Shown: one piece after another, positions 1 to 6,924 of the stretch
Numbering within the stretch: the stretch's first letter is position 1
Layout of the letters: each line of letters opens with the position of its first letter
DNA from: an uncultured Treponema sp.
GTDB lineage: Bacteria > Spirochaetota > Spirochaetia > Treponematales > Treponemataceae
Direction: 5' to 3'
DNA length: 13,778 bases
Assembly (NCBI GenBank): GCA_937877535.1
Contig: CALFJF010000053.1
Location: 1 to 13,778, forward strand
Notes under the pieces: model-generated
The model's database searches: none
What the model was told of the DNA's origin: nothing
The model's input: the letters and a program-made list of their open reading frames with translations, nothing else
Position numbers and translations under genes: made by a program

Positions 1-8
1 TTAGAACG

Positions 9-14
9 AGGAGG
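9..14 (+). promoter_or_regulatory. Shine-Dalgarno for the small hydrophobic ORF at 21
   Basis: A perfect AGGAGG lies six bases before the ATG at 21. This is the strongest argument that the 39-codon frame is really translated. No promoter can be judged because only 20 bases upstream are in the window. Confidence 0.7.
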
Positions 15-20
15 CCTGCT

Positions 21-140
21 ATGACAGGATACGAAAGCGTAATGCTTCTTTGTGCGGTTGTGACGGCAATTGTTACGGTTGCATCGTTTGTTCTTGCAGT
101 ATGCACGGCACTCGACAAAAAAGAAAAGGCTCTTGACTAG
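21..140 (+). CDS. small single-pass hydrophobic protein, holin-like-toxin type
   Basis: This 39-residue protein opens MTGYESVMLL, continues with a hydrophobic stretch at about residues 7-31 and ends in a short charged tail (DKKEK). That shape, an N-terminal YES motif, one membrane span and a Lys-rich end, resembles the small 'putative holin-like toxin' proteins (Hol_Tox type) of type I toxin-antitoxin loci; the resemblance is from memory and unverified. An AGGAGG six bases upstream fixes the start. The last four codons lie inside the left inverted repeat of the adjacent IS, so the native C-terminus may have been replaced by IS sequence. Its stop TAG and the transposase stop on the other strand share the palindrome CTAG at 137-140. 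No antisense RNA gene can be recognised by eye. It could also be an ordinary small membrane protein. Confidence 0.5.
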   Translation: MTGYESVMLLCAVVTAIVTVASFVLAVCTALDKKEKALD

Positions 141-148
141 TATCTTTT
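128..148 (+). repeat. left terminal inverted repeat of the IS
   Basis: The core GGCTCTTGACTAG at 128-140 is repeated exactly in inverted orientation at 818-830, and the match continues inward with two mismatches to 148. It contains the stop codons of both the small plus-strand ORF and the minus-strand transposase. Confidence 0.8.
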
Positions 149-788
149 CAGAATTTTAGCCAGCTCCTTGTATAAATCTTCATTGCGGTGGTTGTACCGC
201 CACTCGCACTCCATCAAATGTATCACAAATTTGTCGGAATCACAACCGTTGAACTTGGCGAGGCGGCGTTTTGCAAAACTCCAGAAATTCTCGATTCCGT
301 TCACATGGCATTTTCCGCGGGCGAACTCGTTTTCACTATGAAAAACCCGATAATGGTCGTAGCCGTTGAGAATCAAGCCGTCGTAAGCCGCCCAGCCGTC
401 AGAATGAATCGTCGAGCCTTCTAGCACAAGGCAAGAGTATTATAGGCATTAAGCTCTCCTTTGAGCAGTCTGGAACGATGCGGACGATGACTTTTCCGCC
501 GCGTTTCAAAAGCCCGAAGACAGGCGTTTTTCCCGCCGCCCCGCGACCGCGTTTTCCACGAACCCGATGAGCGCCAAAATAAGATTCATCAACCTCGAAC
601 TCGCCGCTCTCTGTCCTGGTCTCCTCAAGAACCCGGAGCATGATTTTATGGCGGAAATCGTTGTACCAGCTGTTCACCGTGTTTCGGTTCACGCCCACGA
701 TTTCGGCGCAGGCGGTCGCCGTAATGTCGGTGCAGAAGCATCGTAAAATTTTATTGAATTTTTGACTGCTTAATCTCTTGTATTTCAT
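137..788 (-). pseudogene. IS1595-family transposase, frameshifted into two frames
   Basis: Reading from 788 downward, the N-terminal frame (788-399) has a helix-turn-helix-like segment (AEIVGVNRNTVNSWYNDF), then EVDESYFG with the first catalytic Asp, and VPDCSKESLMPII. The C-terminal frame (427-137) continues with HSDGWAAYDG (second Asp) and HVNGIENFWSFAKRRL, which carries the Asn/Glu and Lys/Arg of the last catalytic motif. Together these are the DDE_Tnp_IS1595 / ISXO2-like core in the correct order. The two frames must be joined by a one-base indel (or its two-base equivalent) near 430-445, because upstream of 427 the second frame meets a stop. The second frame opens only with GTG. No zinc-ribbon precedes the HTH, so this is a short family member. 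A programmed shift is possible but I see no classic A6G-type slippery heptamer at the junction. Confidence 0.85.
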
Positions 789-809
789 AGACTTACACCA
801 TCTTTCGTC

Positions 810-830
810 AAGAGATGCTAGTCAAGAGCC
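810..830 (-). repeat. right terminal inverted repeat of the IS
   Basis: This is the inverted counterpart of 128-148, with 19 of 21 positions matching. Read on the minus strand it includes TTGACT and, just inside, TTGACG. Either could act as a -35 element for the transposase, which starts at 788. No convincing -10 follows at the right distance. Confidence 0.8.
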
Positions 831-908
831 TTCTTTTTTCCGCAGCACCTTATTTTCCGCACTTTTTCACCCTCATCTCCGCCTATTCCCCCTCGCCGCG
901 CCATCTGC

Positions 909-914
909 TATACT
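909..914 (+). promoter_or_regulatory. possible -10 element giving a leaderless transcript for the gene at 921
   Basis: TATACT ends six bases before the ATG at 921, so transcription would begin at or next to the start codon. No Shine-Dalgarno is present (the bases before ATG are CGCGGT), which fits a leaderless mRNA. The -35 position (about 886-891, TTCCCC) is poor, so the call is tentative. Confidence 0.3.
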
Positions 915-920
915 CGCGGT

Positions 921-1646
921 ATGGAACTTTTTCTTGTCTTGACCTTTCTCTTTTTTGTGGGGAGTCTTATCGGCTGGTGCATTGAACTGGTGTGGCGCAG
1001 GTTTTTCTCCAAGAACAATCCTGAGCGCAAGTGGCTCAATCCGGGGTTTTTGACCGGGCCGTATCTGCCGCTGTACGGACTTTCACTCTGTATTCTGTTC
1101 GTGCTGTCGTTTATTGATGTGTCGTTCGTGCGGGAAGCATGGCTGCGGCAGCTGCTCCTGTTTGTGCTGATGGCGGTGTGCATTACGGTGGTGGAATACA
1201 TTGCGGGGCTGATATTTATTAAGGGCATGCACATCAAACTGTGGGATTACAGCGCGTGCTGGGGGAACATCGGCGGGCTGGTCTGTCCGCAGTATTCGCT
1301 TTACTGGGTGATTTTGAGCGCGCTCTACTATTTTCTGATTCATCCGCGCATTTTGACTTGGCTCTACTGGTTCACCAATCATCTGGCGTTCTGTCTGGTG
1401 GTGGGATTTTTCTACGGCGTGTTTGCGGTGGATGTGGGCTACACCTTCAATGTGTCCGCAAAACTCCGTGCCTTTGCCGCCGAACAGCACCGCGATGTGC
1501 GCTGGGAAAACCTTAAGGCGCTCATTCAGAAAAAGAACGAAGAATTGCAGGAAAAACGGCACTTTTTCCTTGCCTTCCATTCCAATCGCCAGAGCATCCG
1601 CGAAAATCTGCGGGAAGCGTTGGGGCGGACTGAAACCAACCGCTAA
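921..1646 (+). CDS. multi-pass membrane protein, putative ABC-transporter type IV (PF06541) family
   Basis: The 241-residue protein has about five predicted membrane segments (roughly residues 2-22, 50-67, 77-99, 117-140 and 150-172) and a charged, helical cytoplasmic tail (180-241). The family signature is clear: GWCIELVWRR after the first span, then LNPGFLTGPYLPLYG (40-53), and later LWDYSACWGNIGGLVCP (107-123). These match the PF06541 pattern GW..E, GFL.GP..P.YG and WDYS...N..G. The family is annotated as an ABC-transporter-like permease, but its substrate is unknown and no ATPase gene lies nearby, so I assign no transport function. There is no SD and the ATG may be read leaderless. The gene is more GC-rich than the lipoprotein genes. 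Its stop overlaps the stop of the convergent fragment gene by four bases (1643-1646), and no terminator separates them. Confidence 0.8.
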   Translation: MELFLVLTFLFFVGSLIGWCIELVWRRFFSKNNPERKWLNPGFLTGPYLPLYGLSLCILFVLSFIDVSFVREAWLRQLLLFVLMAVCITVVEYIAGLIFIKGMHIKLWDYSACWGNIGGLVCPQYSLYWVILSALYYFLIHPRILTWLYWFTNHLAFCLVVGFFYGVFAVDVGYTFNVSAKLRAFAAEQHRDVRWENLKALIQKKNEELQEKRHFFLAFHSNRQSIRENLREALGRTETNR

Positions 1647-2212
1647 TGCACATCGTCATTTTTACCGGCGGCGAAAGTAGCCCAGCTGCCCGTTGTTATT
1701 GTGGGAATTACGCCGCACAGGGATTCGTAGGTGCTGCCGTAGTAAACAATTACGCTCGTCGCCTGGCTCGTTGCCCCCATGAGGTCTTTAACGAGTTCGA
1801 TTGTCTTTTTCCACCGTGCGTAGAGCGTGATGTCTGCCGTTACCGCAGTTGTAAAGTCGTATGTTTCGCCCCCATACACCTTGCTTGCGTTAAGGCTTGT
1901 CGCCCAGCCGTCGAAGACATAGCCGTCTTTGGTGGGGGCGGTCGGTTTCGTTGCCGCAAAGCCTTCCTGCACGGTTTGGGAGGCGACCGCAGTTCCCGTG
2001 TTTGCGTTGAATGTAACCGTAAAGCCGTTTCCCACTTGCAAACGTCCCTCACTGTCGATCACCCACCTATTGCCGTCTGCATCGTTTGTTACGGCAAACT
2101 TATCGTGCTCGCTTGCAAGCAAGTCCGCCGTGCCACTAAGCACTTGCGTTCCCGCTGTGTAGAATTGCGGTGTGATTGTTGCCGCCGGGCTTTCAGAAAG
2201 CGTTCCGCCCAC
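1643..2212 (-). pseudogene. orphan C-terminal fragment of a beta-helix/InlB-repeat surface protein
   Basis: The open frame (GTG at 2212; open back to a TAG at 2258-2260) encodes 189 residues with no signal peptide, convincing SD or start of its own. Residues 1-60 repeat the end of the beta-helix of the upstream lipoprotein: ATITP, YTAGTQVLSG, ADLL-SEH and the closing W-IDS-G-LQ motif. From about residue 61 it departs. It has one Listeria-Bacteroides/InlB B-type repeat (about 63-136; FTVTFNANTG, GYVFDGW, DITLYARW) and a 50-residue tail found nowhere else in the window. It sits 49 bases after the stop of the large lipoprotein gene, same strand. The simplest reading is the surviving 3' end of a tandem paralogue whose 5' part was deleted. 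It could alternatively be kept as a silent tail cassette for recombination with its neighbour. Confidence 0.7.
2132..2152 (-). repeat. 21-bp direct repeat, copy in the orphan fragment
   Basis: This 21-bp segment is identical to 2904-2924. It encodes part of the GTQVLSG motif in both genes. The spacing of 772 bp and the two reading frames agree, so an exchange here would keep the protein in frame. Confidence 0.85.
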
Positions 2213-2261
2213 TCGCCCTAAATCCGCCCCACTCCGCCAGATTTGCGTTTTATGTCGCTAG

Positions 2262-5200
2262 TTAAGGCGTGGTCGTGAGCGAGAATGTGCTTCCGCTTGT
2301 GGAATTTTGCGCCGCCGTAAAGAATGTGCTTGCGTCCGTGTAGGCACTTCCTCCGCTCGTGCCAGAGAAATATGAGCCGCTTTCGACGCTGAATATAACC
2401 GTTCCGTCGCTTTCTTTCACGATGTCAGTTTTTGCCTGTGAATCGAGGAAAAGCGAGCCTCCCGTTGTCGTCATAAAGATGACATTGACAGTCGCACCCG
2501 AAACGGCTTTTACTTGCAGTCCGCCGTGATTTTTTCCGGCTATAATCGAATTCTCTCCGACAAGCGTGATGTAAACGGTGAGCGTCGTTCCGGGATTCAT
2601 GTTGTATATGAACAGTCCGCTTGCCCATTCCCCTGCCGTCCGCTTCACATTGTCGAGCGTGATGTAATAGGTGGAATCCGCACTTGTCGTCACGCCATTG
2701 TTGATGTCAATTTGGCTGTTGTTCTGCCCGGTCGCGCCTGTTATGACATACAGAACTGACGGGTCAGTGATGTTCGCAGAATCCAACGCGGAAAGCGTTA
2801 TCTTGTTCTGGAGTTTGCCCGCGCTGTCGATTGCCCATGCGTTTCCGTTTGTTTCGGGAGTCACGGAGAATTTGCCGTGCTCGCTTGAAAGCAAATCCGC
2901 CGAGCCACTAAGCACTTGCGTTCCTGCCGTGTATGAACTTGGCGTAATTGTTGCCACGGGCGTTGTTACGCTTGCGTCAAATGCGCCGCCCACGGTAATT
3001 GTTTTTCCCGTATCAAGATAGACATCGTTGTTACTTGCGACAGAAGCCGAGCCGCTCATGGTAAATGAACCACTGCTGTCATTTTTAAAGTACACGCCGC
3101 CGCCGTTTGTCGCCTCGTTCGCGCTGATTGTGCCGCCACTCATTTTGAGCGTACCGCTTGCCACAGACACGCCACCGCCAGTGCTTGCCGTGTTTTCGCG
3201 TATTGTGTTGCCGTCTGCAATCGTGAGCGTTCCCGCGCTGTAGATGCCGCCGCCGCTTGCGCTCGCTGTGTTTTCCGCAATCGTCATGCCGTAGCCAAAG
3301 GAAAGGCTTCCCGCCGCAAGGTAGATACCGCCACCGTTTGCCGCCGTGTTGGAGTTTACCGTTGCCGTAAAGTCGCCGTTTGCGTTTGCAAAGTACACGC
3401 CGCCGCCGTCTTTTGTCGCCGTGTTCCCGCTGACAGTCACCGTCGTATTATATGCGTCCAGTTTTGCGCCGTCCGTCTGATACACGCCACCGCCATTTCC
3501 GCTCGCTGTGTTTCCGCTTATTGTCGCGGGATTTTGCAAGCGCACTATATCTGCGTCGTACACACCTGCGCCGTCTACCGCTTTGTTTCCTGTTATGGTC
3601 ACGTAGTCAAGGGAAACGCCGCCGTAACTACCTGCCACAAAGATACCGCCGCCGTTTTTGGTTGCCGTATTGTTCTGAATCTTCACGTATTTTGCCGCGT
3701 CGTTTTCATCGCCTGCCTTAAAGGTGGTGTTTCCGCCCGCGATATATATGCCCGCGCCGTTTTTCGCTTTGTTTCCGCTTATCGTGCTGTCGGTAATGGT
3801 GAGCGTGCCCGCGCTGTAGATGCCGCCGCCTTTTTCGGTCGCCGTGTTGTTACTGATTGAGCCACCGCTCATGGAGAATGTGCCGTTTGCGTCGCCTGCC
3901 GTGTTTACGCCCGCGCCTTCACTTGCTTTGTTTTCGCGAATCGTGCCGCCGCTCATCGTAAATGCATTCGCATTATACACACCGCCACCGTATTTTGCCG
4001 CTTCGTTTCTCGTGATTGCGCCGCTGATAAACACCAGCGTTGCGTCCGAGCAGTTGTAGATTCCGCCACCGTGCTGATTTGCCGTATTTCCGCTGATGAC
4101 CGCTCCGTCAATCGTGAGCGTGGAAGCACTGTTCCACACGCCACCACCGTTTTGCGCACTTTCGTTTCCGCAGAGTAAAACGCCAGAAGCGAGCGTGAGA
4201 TTTCCGCTCACAACAGAAATACCACCGCCATTTCCGCTTGCTTTTCCGTTTGTGATTTTGAGTTTTGTGATTTTGATTGGAACGGCAGTTTTTATTGAAA
4301 GCGTTGTGCCGTTTTTCTCGCCGTCAAGGCTGTCCGTGTTTGTACCCGTTTTCCCTTGAAGTGCAATGCTTTTTGCTTTTGTCGATTCGATTTTGGCACA
4401 TTCGGCAATGTTTCCGATTATGTAAATCTTCCAAGCGGCATCTTCTCCAAAGGTTTTTGAATATTCGTCTACAAGCGATGCCGCCTTTGAAAGCGTTTTG
4501 ACCGCCTCCAATTCTGAAAAACCGCTGTTTTCATCGCTTCCGTTTTCTGAAACGTACAAAACCGTTTCGCTCCATTTTGCGTAGAGCGTGATGTCGCTTG
4601 TAATCGGCGTTGAAAAATCGAACTCCGTTTGAAAAAGCGTTTCTCCGCCGTCAAGACTGGTAAACCAGCCAGAAAACGCTTTTCCGTCTTTTTCTGGGTC
4701 GGCGGGCTTTTTGGCGAAGTCGCCGTCGGAAACCGTTTGAGCAGAAACCGCGCTTCCGCCGTTTGATTCAAACGAAACCGTGTACGTTTGCGCGACTTCT
4801 TCGATTTCCGCTTTGCCCCAAAGCGTTATACTGTACAAAATCGACTCCAAAGAATCCTCGCTTCCGTCAAAAAACGCTTGCGTGAGCGAGGAATCTTTGT
4901 ACCAATCTGAAAAAAGAAATCCATTTTTGTGCGGAATGTTTGATTTTGAAAGCCGTTCGCCTTTACTAACGCTCGTTTCTCCGATGAGCGAGTTTGAAGT
5001 CAAATCAAAAAATCGCACGGCTAAAAGAGAACCAGCACTTTCTGCGCTCCACACAAGTTGCAGCGTTTTTGATTCGGCGTTTCCGCCTTTTAGATTGACG
5101 AACTCTTGACTTTCGCTTTGCGCAACAAGCGTTCCCGCTTTGTCATACGCGCCCGCCCATACACAATAATGTCCTTCGTGGATTTTTTCTGAAGAAACCG

Positions 5201-5462
5201 TGCCGCCAAGATCTGTGTCAACCGCTGTAACGTTTCCGCGGTCTTTTATAAATTCCACGCGAACCGTTTTTATATCGCCAATCGTGCGGCACAAAGTCGT
5301 TTCCGTTTCGTCTAAAAGCGTGTACGAAATGTCGCCTTCTCCTTCTGGAGCGAGAACTGTCGCGCTTATTTCGCCTTCCGTTTCGTCTTGCGAAGAAATC
5401 ATAGAGCAAGAAAACGTAAAAAATAAAAAGAGAAAAGCAAAAATGAAAAATACATTTCTCAT
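2262..5462 (-). CDS. large lipoprotein with InlB-type repeats and a GGG-rich right-handed beta-helix
   Basis: Starting at 5462 gives 1066 residues. This start has an SD at 5469-5472 and opens directly with a lipoprotein signal peptide (MRNVFFIFAFL, lipobox FTFSC, Cys19), so I prefer it to the ATG at 5519. Two Listeria-Bacteroides/InlB B-repeats follow, one degenerate (about 147-219) and one good (about 226-297; TYTVSFESNGG, KAFSGW, DITLYAKW). Residues about 301-840 form a repeat array with 15 turns of the type NGGGIY / ISGNTA every 20-35 residues, predicting a right-handed parallel beta-helix akin to Pmp/adhesin-type helices. The last 180 residues are again beta-rich (YYITLDN, LTVYITLVGENSI). 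No autotransporter barrel or sortase signal is present, so it should be lipid-anchored and displayed, perhaps as an adhesin or glycan-binding protein. The final stop is followed by a homologous tail fragment. Confidence 0.85.
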   Translation of the reverse strand: MRNVFFIFAFLFLFFTFSCSMISSQDETEGEISATVLAPEGEGDISYTLLDETETTLCRTIGDIKTVRVEFIKDRGNVTAVDTDLGGTVSSEKIHEGHYCVWAGAYDKAGTLVAQSESQEFVNLKGGNAESKTLQLVWSAESAGSLLAVRFFDLTSNSLIGETSVSKGERLSKSNIPHKNGFLFSDWYKDSSLTQAFFDGSEDSLESILYSITLWGKAEIEEVAQTYTVSFESNGGSAVSAQTVSDGDFAKKPADPEKDGKAFSGWFTSLDGGETLFQTEFDFSTPITSDITLYAKWSETVLYVSENGSDENSGFSELEAVKTLSKAASLVDEYSKTFGEDAAWKIYIIGNIAECAKIESTKAKSIALQGKTGTNTDSLDGEKNGTTLSIKTAVPIKITKLKITNGKASGNGGGISVVSGNLTLASGVLLCGNESAQNGGGVWNSASTLTIDGAVISGNTANQHGGGIYNCSDATLVFISGAITRNEAAKYGGGVYNANAFTMSGGTIRENKASEGAGVNTAGDANGTFSMSGGSISNNTATEKGGGIYSAGTLTITDSTISGNKAKNGAGIYIAGGNTTFKAGDENDAAKYVKIQNNTATKNGGGIFVAGSYGGVSLDYVTITGNKAVDGAGVYDADIVRLQNPATISGNTASGNGGGVYQTDGAKLDAYNTTVTVSGNTATKDGGGVYFANANGDFTATVNSNTAANGGGIYLAAGSLSFGYGMTIAENTASASGGGIYSAGTLTIADGNTIRENTASTGGGVSVASGTLKMSGGTISANEATNGGGVYFKNDSSGSFTMSGSASVASNNDVYLDTGKTITVGGAFDASVTTPVATITPSSYTAGTQVLSGSADLLSSEHGKFSVTPETNGNAWAIDSAGKLQNKITLSALDSANITDPSVLYVITGATGQNNSQIDINNGVTTSADSTYYITLDNVKRTAGEWASGLFIYNMNPGTTLTVYITLVGENSIIAGKNHGGLQVKAVSGATVNVIFMTTTGGSLFLDSQAKTDIVKESDGTVIFSVESGSYFSGTSGGSAYTDASTFFTAAQNSTSGSTFSLTTTP
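2904..2924 (-). repeat. 21-bp direct repeat, copy in the large lipoprotein gene
   Basis: Exact copy of 2132-2152 in the same orientation. It lies within a longer segment (about 2813-2965 against 2037-2190) that is clearly homologous at both DNA and protein level. Confidence 0.85.
3222..3254 (-). repeat. intragenic near-identical repeat encoding GGGIYSAGTLTI, copy 1
   Basis: This stretch of about 32 bp differs from 3799-3830 at one base in the shared part. It encodes the same 12-residue helix turn, GGGIYSAGTLTI. Such identity at synonymous positions points to recent duplication or conversion of helix turns. Confidence 0.7.
3799..3830 (-). repeat. intragenic near-identical repeat encoding GGGIYSAGTLTI, copy 2
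   Basis: Partner of 3222-3254, about 577 bp away, same orientation. Recombination between the two would remove or add several turns of the helix. Confidence 0.7.
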
Positions 5463-5468
5463 AAAAAG

Positions 5469-5472
5469 CCTC
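5469..5472 (-). promoter_or_regulatory. ribosome-binding site that sets the start of the large lipoprotein at 5462
   Basis: On the minus strand GAGG lies six bases before the ATG at 5462, preceded by a second purine run (GGAGAGGGG, 5474-5482). The competing upstream ATG at 5519 overlaps the previous gene's stop (TAATG), has no comparable SD, and would put 19 extra residues before the signal peptide. Confidence 0.7.
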
Positions 5473-5518
5473 GCCCCTCTCCATTTTTTAATATACCATA
5501 TTTCTAAAAAAAGTGGCA

Positions 5519-6817
5519 TTACGTTTTTGCAGTAAAGAAAATCACGAGCGGAGATTGCGCACGGGAAATGACGACGTTGTTTTTTATGACCGAGCCGTGT
5601 GCGTCTTCAAGACGCAGCCCCGTGTCCGTGATTTTGTACAAAAAATTGACTTCTTTTTCCATGCCCGTAAAATGAAACGTCAAAATTCCGTCGTAACTCG
5701 ATTTGAGCGAATCCGAAAGGAAATATTCGATTCCGACCGTGCCGCTTCCACGCGCATTTTGAGAAACGATTTCTGGAACGAGTGGCGAAAAATTTTTCCA
5801 GCCAAACGTTCCAGATAAAGAAAGCGAAAGCGTTCCGTAATTTGAACTTGAAAACACGCGCGATTTATTTGTAATTCGTTCCCATTCTTTTTGCCTTCGA
5901 TTTTTTTCGTTTTGAATCAAAAGCGAAATGTCTTCTTTGAGCGCGCAAAACCGCGCGTTTTTCGGCTTCCCATTTTCCATGTACGTTATTGTCAATTCCG
6001 AGCCTTTTTGTTGCGCCGTAACTGCCGCCCCTTCAAAAAGGATTTTTCCGCCGCTTTTCGCCTTTGTTTCGCCAAATTTCCAAGAGAGATTTTCGTCCGC
6101 CGTCAAAATCGAAACGACCGAGTTTTTTGTATCCAAAAAAAATCCGAATTTTTCGTCCATGCGCTTTAAGTCGATTCGTTTTGCTTTGATAAAATCCATA
6201 AATTCCAAAGGATACCAGCGCGTTTCTTGCAGATTTTTGAGCAATGCTTCGTCTCTCTCGTCTGTTTGTATCGCTTCTTCTTCTCGTTTTCCGCCTTCTT
6301 CGGAGCGATAGAGTTCAAGATTGTGAGAAAAGCACCAACCTTGCGTTCCGTCGCGCGTCAAAACTCTAAACCATTCGCCTTCCATTGCGCCTTGCGCGTT
6401 TGTTACGGCAACGCCTTCGCCTTTGTACAAAATCCTGATGATTTCTTTTTCTCGAAGCCGATAGACTTGCTTTGACGTGTTCACCGCCTCCGCGCGAATC
6501 GGAAGCCCGTCGAGTTTTACGCTTGCAAACGTGTGCGCGTATTCTAAAAGCCGCGCCGCCGTTTGTTGCGCTCGCGCTTTGCTTTCTGGTTCTGAAAGTT
6601 GCCAAAGCGGAATTTCTGCGCTCCCGCTTTGGTCTGGAAGCGTGATTATGTACGAATGAGTTATATTTGAGCGAACTAAAACGGTTACGATTTCTCCGTC
6701 AGAAAGACCGTTTTTTTCGTCTCCCCACAGAACCGCAGAATATCCGAGATTTTTTGAGCAAGAAAAAAGAAAAATCTGAAAAAATGCCACAAAACAGAAA
6801 GCGATTTTTGTTTTCAT
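5519..6817 (-). CDS. SH3-domain lipoprotein of unknown function
   Basis: This 432-residue protein has a lipoprotein signal peptide (MKTKIAFCFV, lipobox LFSC with Cys20), so it should be anchored in a membrane facing the periplasm or surface. Residues about 105-170 look like a bacterial SH3 domain: VYRLREKEIIRILYKGEG, then GEWFRVLTRDGTQGWCFSHNLELY, ending in the typical GWxxxxYL/LELY-type turn. A Glu/Lys-rich linker (172-195) and a C-terminal region (200-432) follow. The latter reads like a beta-rich lipocalin-type fold (WYPLEFMDFI, YGTLSLSLSGTF, YDGILTFHFTG). Bacterial SH3 domains often bind cell-wall peptides or sense environment, but no enzyme motif is visible. It has no SD; the start lies in a 19-bp sequence shared with the preceding gene. 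It is 56 bp upstream of the large lipoprotein start and probably co-transcribed with it. Confidence 0.75.
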   Translation of the reverse strand: MKTKIAFCFVAFFQIFLFSCSKNLGYSAVLWGDEKNGLSDGEIVTVLVRSNITHSYIITLPDQSGSAEIPLWQLSEPESKARAQQTAARLLEYAHTFASVKLDGLPIRAEAVNTSKQVYRLREKEIIRILYKGEGVAVTNAQGAMEGEWFRVLTRDGTQGWCFSHNLELYRSEEGGKREEEAIQTDERDEALLKNLQETRWYPLEFMDFIKAKRIDLKRMDEKFGFFLDTKNSVVSILTADENLSWKFGETKAKSGGKILFEGAAVTAQQKGSELTITYMENGKPKNARFCALKEDISLLIQNEKNRRQKEWERITNKSRVFSSSNYGTLSLSLSGTFGWKNFSPLVPEIVSQNARGSGTVGIEYFLSDSLKSSYDGILTFHFTGMEKEVNFLYKITDTGLRLEDAHGSVIKNNVVISRAQSPLVIFFTAKT

Positions 6818-6830
6818 GCTTTTATTTTAC
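6812..6830 (-). repeat. start-site element, 19-bp exact repeat (copy 1)
   Basis: On the minus strand this reads GTAAAATAAAAGCATGAAA, with ATG being the start of the SH3 lipoprotein. The same 19 bp surrounds the start of the preceding gene (7681-7699). Neither copy has an SD. TAAAAT lies six bases before ATG and could be a -10 for a leaderless transcript, or the A-rich leader may replace an SD. No good -35 is visible for either copy. Confidence 0.5.
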
Positions 6831-6893
6831 CAAAAAACACAAAAAAGAGGGGAGGGCTATTTTTTTTGTTTTGGGTGGAGATGAGCCAAATGT

Positions 6894-6919
6894 GGCGGTT
6901 TGAATTTTTTGAAACCGCC
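6894..6919. other. stem-loop immediately after the beta-barrel gene
   Basis: GGCGGTTT (6894-6901) pairs with AAACCGCC (6912-6919) around a 10-base AT-rich loop, directly beyond the stop codon at 6925. In the plus direction it is followed by GTTTTTC, the arrangement of a weak terminator, but no plus-strand gene reads into it. In the minus direction no U-run follows. It may protect or attenuate the minus-strand mRNA. The rest of the 107-bp gap holds only poly-A/T runs. Confidence 0.5.
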
Positions 6920-6924
6920 GTTTT

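Larger units (their letters stand above)
128..830 (-). mobile_element. IS1595-family (ISXO2-like) insertion sequence, about 703 bp, probably inactive
   Basis: Two inverted repeats (128-148 and 810-830, 19 of 21 positions identical) bracket one transposase gene read on the minus strand. The transposase has the IS1595/ISXO2 DDE signature. The 703-bp span suits a compact member of this family, and the transposase stop lies within the left repeat. No 8-bp direct target duplication is visible: the left flank 120-127 is AAAGAAAA and the right flank 831-838 is TTCTTTTT. That is inverted, not direct, similarity and suggests an old insertion or later rearrangement. Because the transposase is frameshifted, the copy is probably not autonomous unless frameshifting is programmed. 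Confidence 0.8.

Noticed and set aside
120..838. 8-bp target-site duplication for the IS
   Set aside because: The flanks AAAGAAAA and TTCTTTTT are not direct repeats.
1646..2221. Long plus-strand open frame (191 codons) opposite the orphan fragment
   Set aside because: The minus strand encodes a recognisable InlB repeat and a segment homologous to the neighbouring lipoprotein; the plus-strand frame has no SD and no recognisable motif and is the shadow of that coding.
3000..4250. Regularly spaced similar repeats that could suggest a CRISPR-like array
   Set aside because: Repeat units are degenerate, vary in spacing, stay in one reading frame and encode beta-helix turns (NGGGIY...ISGNTA); no constant repeat with unique spacers exists and no cas gene is present.
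5463..5519. ATG at 5519 as start of the large lipoprotein, overlapping the previous stop as TAATG
   Set aside because: It would place 19 residues before the signal peptide; the ATG at 5462 has a good SD and begins directly with the lipoprotein signal.
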